NCBI RefSeq assembly: GCF_014637175.1
Contig: NZ_BMEV01000017.1
Coordinates: 1-52,574, forward strand
Origin: Compostibacillus humi
Lineage (GTDB): Bacteria > Bacillota > Bacilli > Bacillales > Amphibacillaceae
Length of the DNA stretch: 52,574 nucleotides
Direction of reading: 5' to 3'
The notes under the pieces are model-generated. The model did no database searches and was not told the DNA's origin. It saw only the letters and a list, made by a program, of their open reading frames with translations. Made by a program: the position numbers and the translations under genes. Shown piece after piece: positions 9,680-18,267 of the stretch. How positions within the stretch are numbered: position 1 is the first letter of the stretch; every line of letters begins with the position of its first letter.

Positions 9680-10615
9680 ATGAAAAAGAGTGTTATTGCC
9701 ATAGTCGGTCCTACCGCAGTAGGAAAAACAAATTTAAGTATTCAGCTTGCCAAAGCATATAACGGAGAAGTCATTAGCGGTGATTCCATGCAAGTATACC
9801 GCGGCATGGATATTGGCACCGCAAAAGTGACGAAAGAAGAAATGGAAGGCATACCGCATCATTTAATTGATATTAAGAACCCGGATGAGGAATATTCTGT
9901 ACACGAATTTCAGCGGTTGGCAAGACAGCATATTGAAGAAATCAGTTCAAGAAACCGCCTGCCCATCCTTGTAGGGGGCAGCGGTTTATACATACAAGCA
10001 GCATTATATGACTATCGTTTTTCCAGCAGTAAGCGGAATGCACTACTGACGGACAAATTAAAGCAAACCGCTTTGAAAAAAGGAAATATGTATTTGTACG
10101 AGCGTCTGAAAAAAATTGATCCGGAGTACGCGAAGAAAGTACATCCGAATAATATAAGGCGCATTATTCGGGCGTTAGAAATCTATGAAACAACAGGCAG
10201 AACGATGTCCGAATATCATGAACAACAAACGTTAACATCCCCTTACCGATTACATATTATAGGGTTAGAGATGGAAAGAACCCAATTGTATGCGCGTATT
10301 GAAAAACGGGTGGACCGAATGGTCGAAAAAGGTCTTGTTGAAGAAGTAAAACGATTGTATGACAAGGGCTATGAGCATTGCCAGTCTATGCAAGCCATCG
10401 GGTATAAAGAATTTATTCCTTATTTTAAAGGGGAACTTTCACTTGCGGAATCCATTGATTTACTAAAACGGAACTCGAGAAGATTTGCGAAACGCCAGTT
10501 TACTTGGTTTAAAAATAAAATGGAAGTGAAGTGGTACGTAATTGAGGAGAATGCAGAAGGGAAAACCTTTCCGATAATTTTCCAAGATGTAGAAGGATTT
10601 TTAGAAAATAAATAG
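9680..10615 (+). CDS. miaA: tRNA dimethylallyltransferase MiaA
   Basis: A 311-residue enzyme that transfers a dimethylallyl group to A37 of tRNAs, making the substrate for MiaB. The P-loop GPTAVGKT lies at residues 8-15, followed by SGDSMQVYRGMDIGTAK and the HHLIDI motif, and the later GGSGLYIQAALYDY and RAIGYKEF-like (QAIGYKEF) blocks. ATG 9680 gives the usual MKK start 7 bp after a GGGGAA. An in-frame TTG at 9665 is less likely. hfq follows 37 bp downstream, the conserved miaA-hfq pair of Bacilli and proteobacteria. Confidence 0.97.
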   Translation: MKKSVIAIVGPTAVGKTNLSIQLAKAYNGEVISGDSMQVYRGMDIGTAKVTKEEMEGIPHHLIDIKNPDEEYSVHEFQRLARQHIEEISSRNRLPILVGGSGLYIQAALYDYRFSSSKRNALLTDKLKQTALKKGNMYLYERLKKIDPEYAKKVHPNNIRRIIRALEIYETTGRTMSEYHEQQTLTSPYRLHIIGLEMERTQLYARIEKRVDRMVEKGLVEEVKRLYDKGYEHCQSMQAIGYKEFIPYFKGELSLAESIDLLKRNSRRFAKRQFTWFKNKMEVKWYVIEENAEGKTFPIIFQDVEGFLENK

Positions 10616-10652
10616 AATGTAATAGTATAGATAGAAAAGAGGAGGAAGCAAG

Positions 10653-10877
10653 ATGGCACAAACAGTGAACGTTCAGGACCAGTATTTGAATCAGTTAAGA
10701 AAGAATCATATATCCGTTACGGTATTTTTAACCAATGGATTCCAATTGAGAGGAATAGTGAAAGCTTTCGATAATTTTACTGTTTTATTAGAGTCCGACG
10801 GAAAACAGCAGCTTATTTTTAAACATGCAATTTCTACTTTTGCGCCAGTAAAAAATGTAACGTTAGAGAAGGAATAG
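10653..10877 (+). CDS. hfq: RNA chaperone Hfq
   Basis: A 74-residue Sm-like protein. Sm1 contains [11 protein letters not shown] and [11 protein letters not shown]; Sm2 contains the FKHAISTF motif, the Hfq form of the KHA box. It forms a hexameric ring binding small RNAs. The short Gram-positive form lacks a long C-terminal tail, as here. A strong AGAGGAGGAAG lies upstream. It is the last gene of the miaA-hfq operon, before a terminator. Confidence 0.97.
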   Translation: MAQTVNVQDQYLNQLRKNHISVTVFLTNGFQLRGIVKAFDNFTVLLESDGKQQLIFKHAISTFAPVKNVTLEKE

Positions 10878-10884
10878 CAATTTG

Positions 10885-10920
10885 GAGCTGTCTCTAAACC
10901 GATGTTTAGCGGCAGCTTTT
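10885..10920 (+). terminator. Terminator of miaA-hfq
   Basis: AGCTG (10886-10890) pairs with CAGCT (10913-10917), and an inner TAAAC/GTTTA stem (10895-10899, 10903-10907) extends it; T-rich DNA follows. Confidence 0.7.
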
Positions 10921-10987
10921 CAATTTTTACAAGCAGAAAATTTTTCAAAGAAGTTAGTGCTTTATATTGCAGTCAACTGGGCGTTTG

Positions 10988-11016
10988 TCACAACTTCTTC
11001 TCGGCTTGCGTATACT
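10988..11016 (+). promoter_or_regulatory. Possible sigma-E promoter of spoVK
   Basis: TCACAAC (10988-10994), 14 bp, CGTATACT (11009-11016). The -10 is close to known sigma-E -10 elements, but the -35 agrees at only 4 of 7. spoVK is a mother-cell gene in B. subtilis. Confidence 0.3.
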
Positions 11017-11041
11017 GTGGGTGACGAGAAGGAGTGATTGC

Positions 11042-11983
11042 ATGGAATTACAAAACAAACGAAACAAAAATCACCAAATTAATATTGTATTAAATGATGT
11101 TCAAAAGAAACCCCATGGCAGGAAAAATGTACATTATTTAAAGCATCATTCTTTTAAAGAAATTGATGACTATTTTTCGCAGATTATCGGTCTGGAAAAG
11201 CTAAGGAAAACGCTAAAGGAAATATACGCGACGATTATTATTAATGAAAAGCGGAAAGAAATAGGGTTAAAAGGCAATAATCAAGTATTGCATATGCTCT
11301 TTAAAGGTAATCCAGGCACGGGCAAAACAACCGTTGCAAGGAATTTGGCAAAATTATATTTTGATTTGAACTTATTATCAAAAGGTCATTTTATAGAAGT
11401 GGAACGAGCCGATTTGGTCGGAGAATATATCGGACAGACGGCACAAAAAACGAGAAATATTATTCAAAAGGCAATGGGGGGAGTGCTTTTTATCGATGAG
11501 GCCTACTCCCTGGCTCGGGGCGGGGAAAAGGATTTTGGCAAGGAAGCGATCGATACCCTCGTAAAACATATGGAAGACTATCATAATGATTTTGTTCTTA
11601 TCCTCGCCGGCTATCCTTATGAGATGGAACGTTTCTTACAATTAAATCCCGGCCTCAGATCCCGATTTCCTTTTATATTGAATTTTGACGATTATACCGT
11701 TTCCGAGCTAATGGAAATTGCGAAGCTGATGCTGGCCGAGAGGGAATACCGGCTGACAAAGGAAGCGGAATGGGAATTAAGAAATCATTTGAACACAATT
11801 AAGTTTCAAAACCGCATAAATTTCTCCAATGCGAGATACGTAAGAAATTTAATCGAACATGCGATTCGGATGCAGTCTATCCGGATTGTTACGGAAAACG
11901 CTTTTCATCCTGACGCTTTAATGGAGATTAAAGCGGAAGACATTAAAGCCGAGGAACTGGACCGGATTCGCGGGCTATTGTAA
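11042..11983 (+). CDS. spoVK: Stage V sporulation protein K, AAA ATPase
   Basis: A 313-residue CbxX/CfqX-type AAA ATPase required for spore maturation. Walker A GNPGTGKT is at residues 89-96, Walker B VLFIDEAYSL has D152-E153, and the arginine-finger region is NPGLRSRFPF. The start ATG 11042 follows GAGAAGGAG at 7 bp; the longer frame from 10967 crosses the promoter region and was dropped. It lies between hfq and hflX, as in B. subtilis, and has its own terminator. Confidence 0.95.
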   Translation: MELQNKRNKNHQINIVLNDVQKKPHGRKNVHYLKHHSFKEIDDYFSQIIGLEKLRKTLKEIYATIIINEKRKEIGLKGNNQVLHMLFKGNPGTGKTTVARNLAKLYFDLNLLSKGHFIEVERADLVGEYIGQTAQKTRNIIQKAMGGVLFIDEAYSLARGGEKDFGKEAIDTLVKHMEDYHNDFVLILAGYPYEMERFLQLNPGLRSRFPFILNFDDYTVSELMEIAKLMLAEREYRLTKEAEWELRNHLNTIKFQNRINFSNARYVRNLIEHAIRMQSIRIVTENAFHPDALMEIKAEDIKAEELDRIRGLL

Positions 11984-11987
11984 CGCC

Positions 11988-12028
11988 AATCATACCTTCA
12001 GCTATGCTTGAAGGTATGATTTATTTTT
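11988..12028 (+). terminator. Terminator of spoVK
   Basis: A perfect 13-bp stem (11988-12000 with 12009-12021) with an 8-base loop, followed by a T-rich tail. Confidence 0.85.
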
Positions 12029-12095
12029 CTAATTTTGCTATGATGAATATTGGCTTATTTATCGATCTTAATTAAGCAGGAAGTAGGAGTGCAGG

Positions 12096-13322
12096 ATGCA
12101 GGAAAAAATATTGATTATTGCAGTAAAAAAAGCAGGGCAAAAGGAAGATCGTTTTCGTTCTTCAGTGGAAGAGCTGATTTCTTTATGTCATACTGCAGGG
12201 GGACAAGTTGTCAAGGTGATGACCCAAACTCGCAACAAAATACACCCGGCAACTTACATCGGTGAAGGAAAAAAAGAAGAGATAAGAGCGCAGGTAGAAG
12301 AACTGGCAGTTGATTTAGTTATTTCCAACGATGAATTATCCCCGGTACAGCTGAGAAATTTAAGCAGCGTCATCCCGGCAAGGATTATTGACCGAAGTCA
12401 ATTAATTCTCGATATATTTGCAGCGCGGGCCAAAACGAAAGAGGGGAAGCTTCAAGTGGAGCTAGCCCAGCTAGAATATTTGCTGCCAAGGCTGCAAGGA
12501 TACGGCACGAGTCTGTCCCGTCTCGGCGGAGGCATCGGGACACGGGGGCCTGGGGAAACAAAATTAGAAATGGACCGCCGCTACCTCCGAAATCGCATCC
12601 ACGATATAAAGCAAAAACTTCAAACTGTGGTGAAACAGCGGGAGCTGTATCGCAAACGGAGAAAATCGAACCAGGTGCTGCAAATCGCCCTCGTCGGGTA
12701 TACGAATGCAGGGAAATCAACATTGTTTAATCAGCTGACAAAAAGCGATACGTTGGAGGAAGACAAACTTTTCGCCACGTTAGATCCTTTAACCAGGAAA
12801 GTTCAGCTTCCGTCCGGATTTCAAGGATTAATGACCGATACGGTCGGTTTTTTGCAAGACTTGCCGACTGCTTTAATTGCAGCCTTTCGCTCTACGTTAG
12901 AGGAAACGAAAGAAGCGGATCTTTTGCTTCACGTTGTCGACAGTTCCCATCCGGATTACGTGCAGCATCAGGAGACGGTTTTACAGCTGCTCAAAGATTT
13001 AAAAGCGGATCACCTTCCGATGTTAACCGTTTATAACAAAAAAGATTTGCTTCATGAAACCTTTATTCCGAATCAGCATCCGGCCATTGTTATCAGCGCT
13101 TTTGATAACGATGATATTCAAAAATTATTGAAAAAAATCGAGGAATTGCTGAAGCAGGAATGGCATGAATATGCGCTCACCTTAAAACAGGAAGAAATGA
13201 ATAAGCTATATTCCCTGGAAAAAGGGACGATGATTACGGAGAAATATTTTGACGAGGATAGAAATGCCTACGTTATTCGCGGATTTTCACGATCACCAAT
13301 TCAAAATGATGATACGTTTTAA
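12096..13322 (+). CDS. hflX: Ribosome-associated GTPase HflX
   Basis: A 408-residue protein. The N-terminal HflX domain has the glycine-rich linker SRLGGGIGTRGPGETKLE (about 141-158). The GTPase domain has G1 GYTNAGKST (201-209), G3 DTVGF and G4 NKKD. HflX binds 50S/70S particles and splits stalled ribosomes. GTAGGAG precedes the ATG. ynbB follows 14 bp after the stop, the same pair as ynbA-ynbB in B. subtilis. Confidence 0.96.
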   Translation: MQEKILIIAVKKAGQKEDRFRSSVEELISLCHTAGGQVVKVMTQTRNKIHPATYIGEGKKEEIRAQVEELAVDLVISNDELSPVQLRNLSSVIPARIIDRSQLILDIFAARAKTKEGKLQVELAQLEYLLPRLQGYGTSLSRLGGGIGTRGPGETKLEMDRRYLRNRIHDIKQKLQTVVKQRELYRKRRKSNQVLQIALVGYTNAGKSTLFNQLTKSDTLEEDKLFATLDPLTRKVQLPSGFQGLMTDTVGFLQDLPTALIAAFRSTLEETKEADLLLHVVDSSHPDYVQHQETVLQLLKDLKADHLPMLTVYNKKDLLHETFIPNQHPAIVISAFDNDDIQKLLKKIEELLKQEWHEYALTLKQEEMNKLYSLEKGTMITEKYFDEDRNAYVIRGFSRSPIQNDDTF

Positions 13323-13336
13323 AGGGGATAGAGAAA

Positions 13337-14584
13337 ATGATTGCAGAAATAGTGAAACAAGCAGAAAGAGAATGCGAGCCGATATTTAAGGAAATTACAA
13401 AAATTGCTGAAAACAACCAAAAACGAGTGCTCGATGCTTTTATCGGACAGAAAGTTAGTGACAGCCATTTCCATTCGACCACCGGTTACGGCTACGATGA
13501 TATGGGAAGGGATGTGCTGGAACAAGTATATGCCCAAGTTTTTGGCGGGGAAGATGCGCTCGTAAGGCCGCAAATTGTTTCAGGTACCCATGCCATTACA
13601 ACGGCCCTTTTTGGTTTGCTTCGTCCTGGCGATGAACTGATGTACATTACTGGAAAGCCATACGATACGTTAGAAGAAGTAATCGGAGTTCGAGGAACCG
13701 CTTTCGGGTCTTTTAAAGATTATGGCATTACATATAAAGAAATCCCATTAACGGGGGAGCAGAAGGTAGATTTTGCCAGAATAGCCGAAGAAATCTCGGA
13801 GAAGACGAAAGTAATCGGAATACAGCGTTCCAAAGGATATGATAACAGACCATCCTTTACGATTGATGATATTAAAGAAATGGTTGCAAATGTACGTCGC
13901 TTAAAAGAAGATGTCATTGTCTTCGTTGACAATTGCTACGGGGAATTTGTCGAGGAAAAAGAACCATTGCATGTAGGGGCAGACGTTATTGCCGGTTCAT
14001 TAATTAAAAACCCCGGCGGCGGAATTGTACGGGCTGGCGGATATATCGTCGGCAAACGGGAATATGTGGAGCAATGTGCCAACCGTTTGACAGCACCCGG
14101 GTTAGGGAAGGAAACGGGTGTGACATTTCACATGCTTCAGGAAATGTTTCAAGGCTTCTTTTTAGCTCCTCATATCGTTAGCGAGGCATTAAAAGGGGCG
14201 GTATTTACTTCCCGCTTTCTTGAATTATTAGGTTTTTCCACTTCGCCCCATTATTTAGCCAAACGGACGGATTTAATTCAATCGGTGAATTTTCAGACAA
14301 AAGAACAAATGATTGCCTTCTGTCAGCAAATCCAGAAACACTCGCCGGTGAATTCCTATGTAACTCCTTATCCGAGTGAAATGCCTGGCTATATAGATCC
14401 GGTCATTATGGCAGCTGGCACTTTTATCCAAGGCTCGAGCATTGAATTGTCCGCCGATGGCCCAATTCGGAAACCATATACGGTGTATGTTCAAGGCGGT
14501 CTGATTTATGCCCACGTAAAAATTGCCATTGTAGAAACAGTACAAGCACTTATGGAGTCGAATATAATCAGCAAAAAAAATTAA
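13337..14584 (+). CDS. ynbB: YnbB, PLP-dependent enzyme of the methionine gamma-lyase-like family
   Basis: A 415-residue fold-type I PLP enzyme. The likely cofactor lysine is K224 in AGSLIKNPGGG; an upstream VDNCYGEF supplies the aspartate that holds the pyridine ring. The family is annotated as aluminium-resistance or methionine gamma-lyase-like and has no settled substrate. It follows hflX closely and is probably co-transcribed with it. In B. subtilis glnR comes next; it is missing here. Confidence 0.9.
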   Translation: MIAEIVKQAERECEPIFKEITKIAENNQKRVLDAFIGQKVSDSHFHSTTGYGYDDMGRDVLEQVYAQVFGGEDALVRPQIVSGTHAITTALFGLLRPGDELMYITGKPYDTLEEVIGVRGTAFGSFKDYGITYKEIPLTGEQKVDFARIAEEISEKTKVIGIQRSKGYDNRPSFTIDDIKEMVANVRRLKEDVIVFVDNCYGEFVEEKEPLHVGADVIAGSLIKNPGGGIVRAGGYIVGKREYVEQCANRLTAPGLGKETGVTFHMLQEMFQGFFLAPHIVSEALKGAVFTSRFLELLGFSTSPHYLAKRTDLIQSVNFQTKEQMIAFCQQIQKHSPVNSYVTPYPSEMPGYIDPVIMAAGTFIQGSSIELSADGPIRKPYTVYVQGGLIYAHVKIAIVETVQALMESNIISKKN

Positions 14585-14604
14585 AAATCGCTACAAATTG
14601 ATTA

Positions 14605-14633
14605 TTGACATGACACTTCACGAAAAATATAAT
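14605..14633 (+). promoter_or_regulatory. Sigma-A promoter of glnA
   Basis: TTGACA (14605-14610), 17 bp, TATAAT (14628-14633): a full consensus promoter just after the ynbB stop, giving a leader of about 265 nt. No TGTNA-N7-TNACA (GlnR/TnrA) site was found anywhere between 14585 and 14907. Confidence 0.75.
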
Positions 14634-14907
14634 AAAAAAATAGAAATTTTGGGGGAAAGACAGCGCTGTTCACATCCTCTTGTTTCTATCTAAGAAATGA
14701 AACTTTCCGCTTAAGTAAATGTTTCCCTTATTATTCAAGAAAAATGGAAAATGGGGAAATCTAATCCATAGTACATTTCTTAGGGAAAAGAAAAATTTCG
14801 CTTGAGGAACGAGCAAAAGAAGCAGGAAAGTTTAGTATGTGCGGCAAGGCAGCCGTTTCCTAATGAACTGTTTCTCTCGTTTCATTGCTCACGAAGGAGG
14901 AGAATGA
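14634..14907 (+). other. Long glnA leader without glnR; possible structured RNA
   Basis: About 270 bp without a recognisable gene. Two long-range complementarities share one strand segment: 14690-14699 pairs with 14774-14783 (10 bp, perfect), and the adjacent 14700-14708 pairs with 14825-14833 (9 bp, perfect). The two would cross and are therefore either a pseudoknot or alternative states. No T-box, SAM, lysine or other riboswitch signature was recognised. Confidence 0.4.
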
Positions 14908-16242
14908 ATGCCGAAGTACACGAGAGAAGAAGTTGTACGGCATATTAACGAACATAATGTAAAGTTTATCCGGCTGCAATTTACAGATATGTTAGGAACG
15001 ATAAAGAATGTCGAAATTCCCCTTAGCCAGCTGGAAAAAGCATTAGACAACAAAATGATGTTCGACGGTTCTTCCATTGAAGGATTTGTCCGGATTGAAG
15101 AATCGGATATGTACTTACATCCGGATCTGGATACGTTCGTCATCTTTCCGTGGACATCGGAAAAAGGCAAAGTTGCCCGCTTTATTTGTGATATTTATAA
15201 GACGGATGGCACGCCATTCGAAGGCTGTCCGCGGTATAATCTGAAACGGAACTTAAAAGCGATGGAAGAAATGGGATTTGATGCTTTTAACATCGGTACG
15301 GAACCGGAATTTTTCCTCTTCAAATTGGATGAAAACGGAAACCCTACTCTGGATTTAAATGATCAGGGCGGCTACTTTGATCTGGCTCCGACGGATTTAG
15401 GAGAAAATTGCCGCCGGGATATCGTCCTCGAATTAGAAGAGATGGGATTTGAAATTGAAGCGTCCCACCACGAAGGAGCACCGGGGCAGCACGAAATCGA
15501 TTTTAAATATTCGGATGCGGTAAAACATGCAGACGATATTCAAACGTTTAAGCTCGTTGTGAAAACAATCGCAAGGAAACATAATTTGCATGCTACCTTT
15601 ATGCCAAAGCCATTGTTTGGTGTCAATGGTTCCGGGATGCATGTAAATATGTCCTTATTTAAAAACGGGAATAATGCCTTTTTTGACCCGAACGGAGAAC
15701 TGCAGCTAAGCGAAACAGCTTATCAGTTTATGGCAGGCATCATCCGCCATGCAACCAATTTTACGGCGGTTACAAATCCGACTGTCAATTCCTATAAACG
15801 GCTCGTGCCGGGCTATGAAGCCCCGTCCTACGTCGCCTGGTCCGCATCGAACCGCAGCCCGTTGCTGCGTATTCCTAACTCCCGGGGGCTAAGCACCCGG
15901 CTGGAAGTGCGAAGTGTGGACCCTTCCGCAAATCCGTATATGGCTTTATCGGTATTGCTCGCAGCCGGGCTGGACGGCATTCGAAACAAGATGACCCCGC
16001 CGGATGCGGTGAACCGCAATATTTATGTCATGTCAAAGGAAGAAAGGGAAGAAAATGGGATTCACAGTTTGCCGACTACATTAATGGAAGCATTAAACTT
16101 GTTGAAAGAGGATCAAGTAATCGTGGATGCACTTGGGAAACATTTGTTCGAAAACTTTATGGAAGCTAAAGAAATTGAATGGGATATGTTTCGCACCCAA
16201 GTCCATCCGTGGGAAAGAGAACAGTATATGAGTTTCTATTAA
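14908..16242 (+). CDS. glnA: Glutamine synthetase, type I-alpha
   Basis: A 444-residue enzyme that makes glutamine from glutamate, ammonia and ATP; a dodecamer. Motifs seen are [26 protein letters not shown] and NRSPLLRIP. The adenylylation-site region of type I-beta enzymes is absent, as expected for Bacillus. The ATG at 14908 lies 7 bp after AAGGAGG; an overlapping out-of-frame ATG at 14904 may interfere. In B. subtilis GlnA also binds and controls TnrA and GlnR. Here the adjacent glnR is missing and the promoter has no visible GlnR/TnrA site, so nitrogen control must act differently or through distant genes. Confidence 0.97.
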   Translation: MPKYTREEVVRHINEHNVKFIRLQFTDMLGTIKNVEIPLSQLEKALDNKMMFDGSSIEGFVRIEESDMYLHPDLDTFVIFPWTSEKGKVARFICDIYKTDGTPFEGCPRYNLKRNLKAMEEMGFDAFNIGTEPEFFLFKLDENGNPTLDLNDQGGYFDLAPTDLGENCRRDIVLELEEMGFEIEASHHEGAPGQHEIDFKYSDAVKHADDIQTFKLVVKTIARKHNLHATFMPKPLFGVNGSGMHVNMSLFKNGNNAFFDPNGELQLSETAYQFMAGIIRHATNFTAVTNPTVNSYKRLVPGYEAPSYVAWSASNRSPLLRIPNSRGLSTRLEVRSVDPSANPYMALSVLLAAGLDGIRNKMTPPDAVNRNIYVMSKEEREENGIHSLPTTLMEALNLLKEDQVIVDALGKHLFENFMEAKEIEWDMFRTQVHPWEREQYMSFY

Positions 16243-16245
16243 ATT

Positions 16246-16287
16246 AAAAAAGGAGAAGGTACATCAAACTACCTTCTCCTTTTTTTG
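16246..16287. terminator. Bidirectional terminator between glnA and lexA
   Basis: A stem of about 16 bp (16246-16261 with 16270-16285) flanked by A and T runs, serving the two converging genes. Confidence 0.88.
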
Positions 16288-16296
16288 TATAAAAAA

Positions 16297-16917
16297 TTAA
16301 ATAATATTGCGGTATAACCCGATTACCTTTCCTAAAATCGTAACATTTTCATAGATTAACGGCTCCATTGTCGCATTTTCCGGCTGCAGTCGTATGTATC
16401 CTTCTTCTTTAAAAAATCGTTTCACTGTTGCCTCGTTATCTTCTGTCATGGCAACGACGATATCCCCGTTATTTGCTGTATTTTGCTGTTTGACAATGAC
16501 CATATCTCTGTCAAAAATTCCGGCTTCAATCATACTGTCCCCATCGATGACAAGCACAAAAAGATTATCGTCCGGATGGGCAGCAGAACTCGGAATCGGA
16601 ATATATTCCTCAATATTTTCCACTGCAGTAATCGGAATTCCTGCCGTTACTTTTCCGATTACAGGAGCATAACGAGGTTTTTCTTTTGGTATTTGTTCTT
16701 CCCCAGTTTCCAATATTTCAATTGCCCGGGGTTTTGTTGGGTCTCTTCGTATGTATCCTTTATTTTCCAGTCTTTCTAAATGGCCGTGGACCGTTGAGCT
16801 GGATGCCAAACCGACAGCCATGGCAATTTCACGAACAGATGGAGGATATCCTTTTTTTTCTACTTCTTCTTTTATGAAATCAAGAATCATTTGCTGTCTG
16901 TTTGAAAGTTTTGTCAT
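16297..16917 (-). CDS. lexA: SOS repressor LexA
   Basis: A 206-residue LexA. An N-terminal winged helix ([20 protein letters not shown]) binds the operators; the C-terminal S24 peptidase domain has the self-cleavage site A92-G93 in VTAGIP and the catalytic pair S128 (GDSM) and K166 (TVKRFF). RecA filaments trigger cleavage after DNA damage. It is divergent from the microprotein-yneB-ynzC group; its own promoter overlaps LexA box 1, giving autoregulation. Confidence 0.98.
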   Translation of the reverse strand: MTKLSNRQQMILDFIKEEVEKKGYPPSVREIAMAVGLASSSTVHGHLERLENKGYIRRDPTKPRAIEILETGEEQIPKEKPRYAPVIGKVTAGIPITAVENIEEYIPIPSSAAHPDDNLFVLVIDGDSMIEAGIFDRDMVIVKQQNTANNGDIVVAMTEDNEATVKRFFKEEGYIRLQPENATMEPLIYENVTILGKVIGLYRNII

Positions 16918-16950
16918 CTATCAAACACCTCACACATAGGATTTACTAAT

Positions 16951-16979
16951 AGTTTACCATTTTCTGATATAGCAAGCAA
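16951..16979 (-). promoter_or_regulatory. Candidate lexA promoter
   Basis: On the minus strand TTGCTT (16974-16979), 17 bp, TAAACT (16951-16956). The -35 overlaps LexA box 1 by three bases. Confidence 0.5.
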
Positions 16980-16990
16980 ACATTCGTTCG
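16977..16990. promoter_or_regulatory. LexA box 1
   Basis: CAAACATTCGTTCG; its complement CGAACGAATGTTTG differs from the Bacillus consensus CGAACRNRYGTTCG mainly in the last half-site. It overlaps the lexA -35. Confidence 0.7.
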
Positions 16991-16999
16991 AAAAAACAG

Positions 17000-17028
17000 T
17001 TGACAAGAGCATATGTTCGTGAGATAGT
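17000..17028 (+). promoter_or_regulatory. SOS promoter of the yneA-position microprotein operon
   Basis: TTGACA (17000-17005), 17 bp, GATAGT (17023-17028). LexA box 2 fills the spacer and box 3 lies just after the start point, a layout that gives tight repression. Confidence 0.6.
17006..17019. promoter_or_regulatory. LexA box 2
   Basis: AGAGCATATGTTCG, two differences from CGAACATATGTTCG. It lies in the spacer between the -35 and -10 of the downstream promoter. Confidence 0.7.
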
Positions 17029-17038
17029 ATATATAACG

Positions 17039-17052
17039 CGAACAAAAGTTCT
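17039..17052. promoter_or_regulatory. LexA box 3
   Basis: CGAACAAAAGTTCT; both GAAC and GTTC half-sites are intact with a 4-bp centre. It covers the start region of the transcript. Confidence 0.75.
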
Positions 17053-17074
17053 GTTTTTGAGGAGGGTCAATCAA

Positions 17075-17170
17075 ATGTTTGGAAAATTGACGAAAACGGA
17101 TCTTTTTTACTTTATCTCTTTTCTACTAACATTATGTTTTCTATACACTTCCCTTATCATTGTCAATTAA
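17075..17170 (+). CDS. SOS-controlled 31-residue membrane microprotein in the yneA position
   Basis: A 31-codon frame with a perfect start context: GAGGAGGG (17059-17066) lies 8 bp before ATG 17075. The product has a short basic N-terminus (MFGKLTKTD) followed by about 21 hydrophobic residues (10-30) that fit one membrane helix, and ends two residues later. It sits exactly where B. subtilis has yneA, between lexA and yneB and behind LexA boxes. YneA (about 105 residues) has one N-terminal membrane helix and an external LysM domain and blocks division during SOS. Here the LysM domain is entirely absent, and the 27 bp before yneB leave no room for a frameshifted one. It may be a minimal division inhibitor or a decayed yneA. 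No sequence identity to YneA beyond the helix is claimed. Confidence 0.72.
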   Translation: MFGKLTKTDLFYFISFLLTLCFLYTSLIIVN

Positions 17171-17836
<666 letters not shown>

Positions 17837-17864
17837 AACTTAGTGTGTGCATATAGTAACATGG

Positions 17865-17896
17865 AAATGCAAGGAAAAATATCCTTGCATTTTCTA
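17865..17896 (+). terminator. Hairpin between yneB and ynzC
   Basis: AAATGCAAGG (17865-17874) and CCTTGCATTT (17883-17892) form a perfect 10-bp stem, with only a weak T tract after it. Partial termination is plausible, so ynzC may be expressed less than yneB. Confidence 0.5.
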
Positions 17897-17923
17897 TATT
17901 AGAACGATATGAAGGGATAAAAA

Positions 17924-18163
17924 ATGCTATCAAAAGATAAGTTAAACCGTATTAACGAACTGGCAAAAAAAGCGAAAGAAACTGGACTGACAACTGCGGA
18001 GCAAAAGGAACAGCAAAGGCTGCGAGAAGAATATTTAAGCAATGTCCGTTCATCTTTTAAAAATCAGCTGAAGACGATGACGGTCATTGATCCGCGGGGC
18101 AATGACGTGACTCCCGCCAAGGTGAGGGAGTTGCAACAAAAAGAAGCGAAGAAAAAGAAATAG
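17924..18163 (+). CDS. ynzC: YnzC, DUF896 family
   Basis: A 79-residue, helical, highly charged protein of the DUF896 family. It opens with a helical hairpin (KDKLNRINELAKKAKETGLTTAEQKEQQRLREEYL) followed by the family motif VIDPRG (residues 55-60) and a lysine-rich tail. In B. subtilis it is the third gene of the SOS operon; its biochemical role is not known. GAAGGGAT precedes the ATG. Confidence 0.93.
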   Translation: MLSKDKLNRINELAKKAKETGLTTAEQKEQQRLREEYLSNVRSSFKNQLKTMTVIDPRGNDVTPAKVRELQQKEAKKKK

Positions 18164-18267
18164 AAACATAGTTTGTTTATTCGGTAAACTAATTACTTGT
18201 GCCAATTCATGAATCCATATAGAATAGGGAAAGATAAGATATACATATGATTGAAAGGAGAAACGAA

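Noticed and set aside
14765-14863. 32-codon frame in the glnA leader reading EERAKEAGKFSMCGKAAVS near its end
   Set aside because: There is no start codon with a ribosome site and no resemblance to GlnR or another family; chance is the simpler reading.
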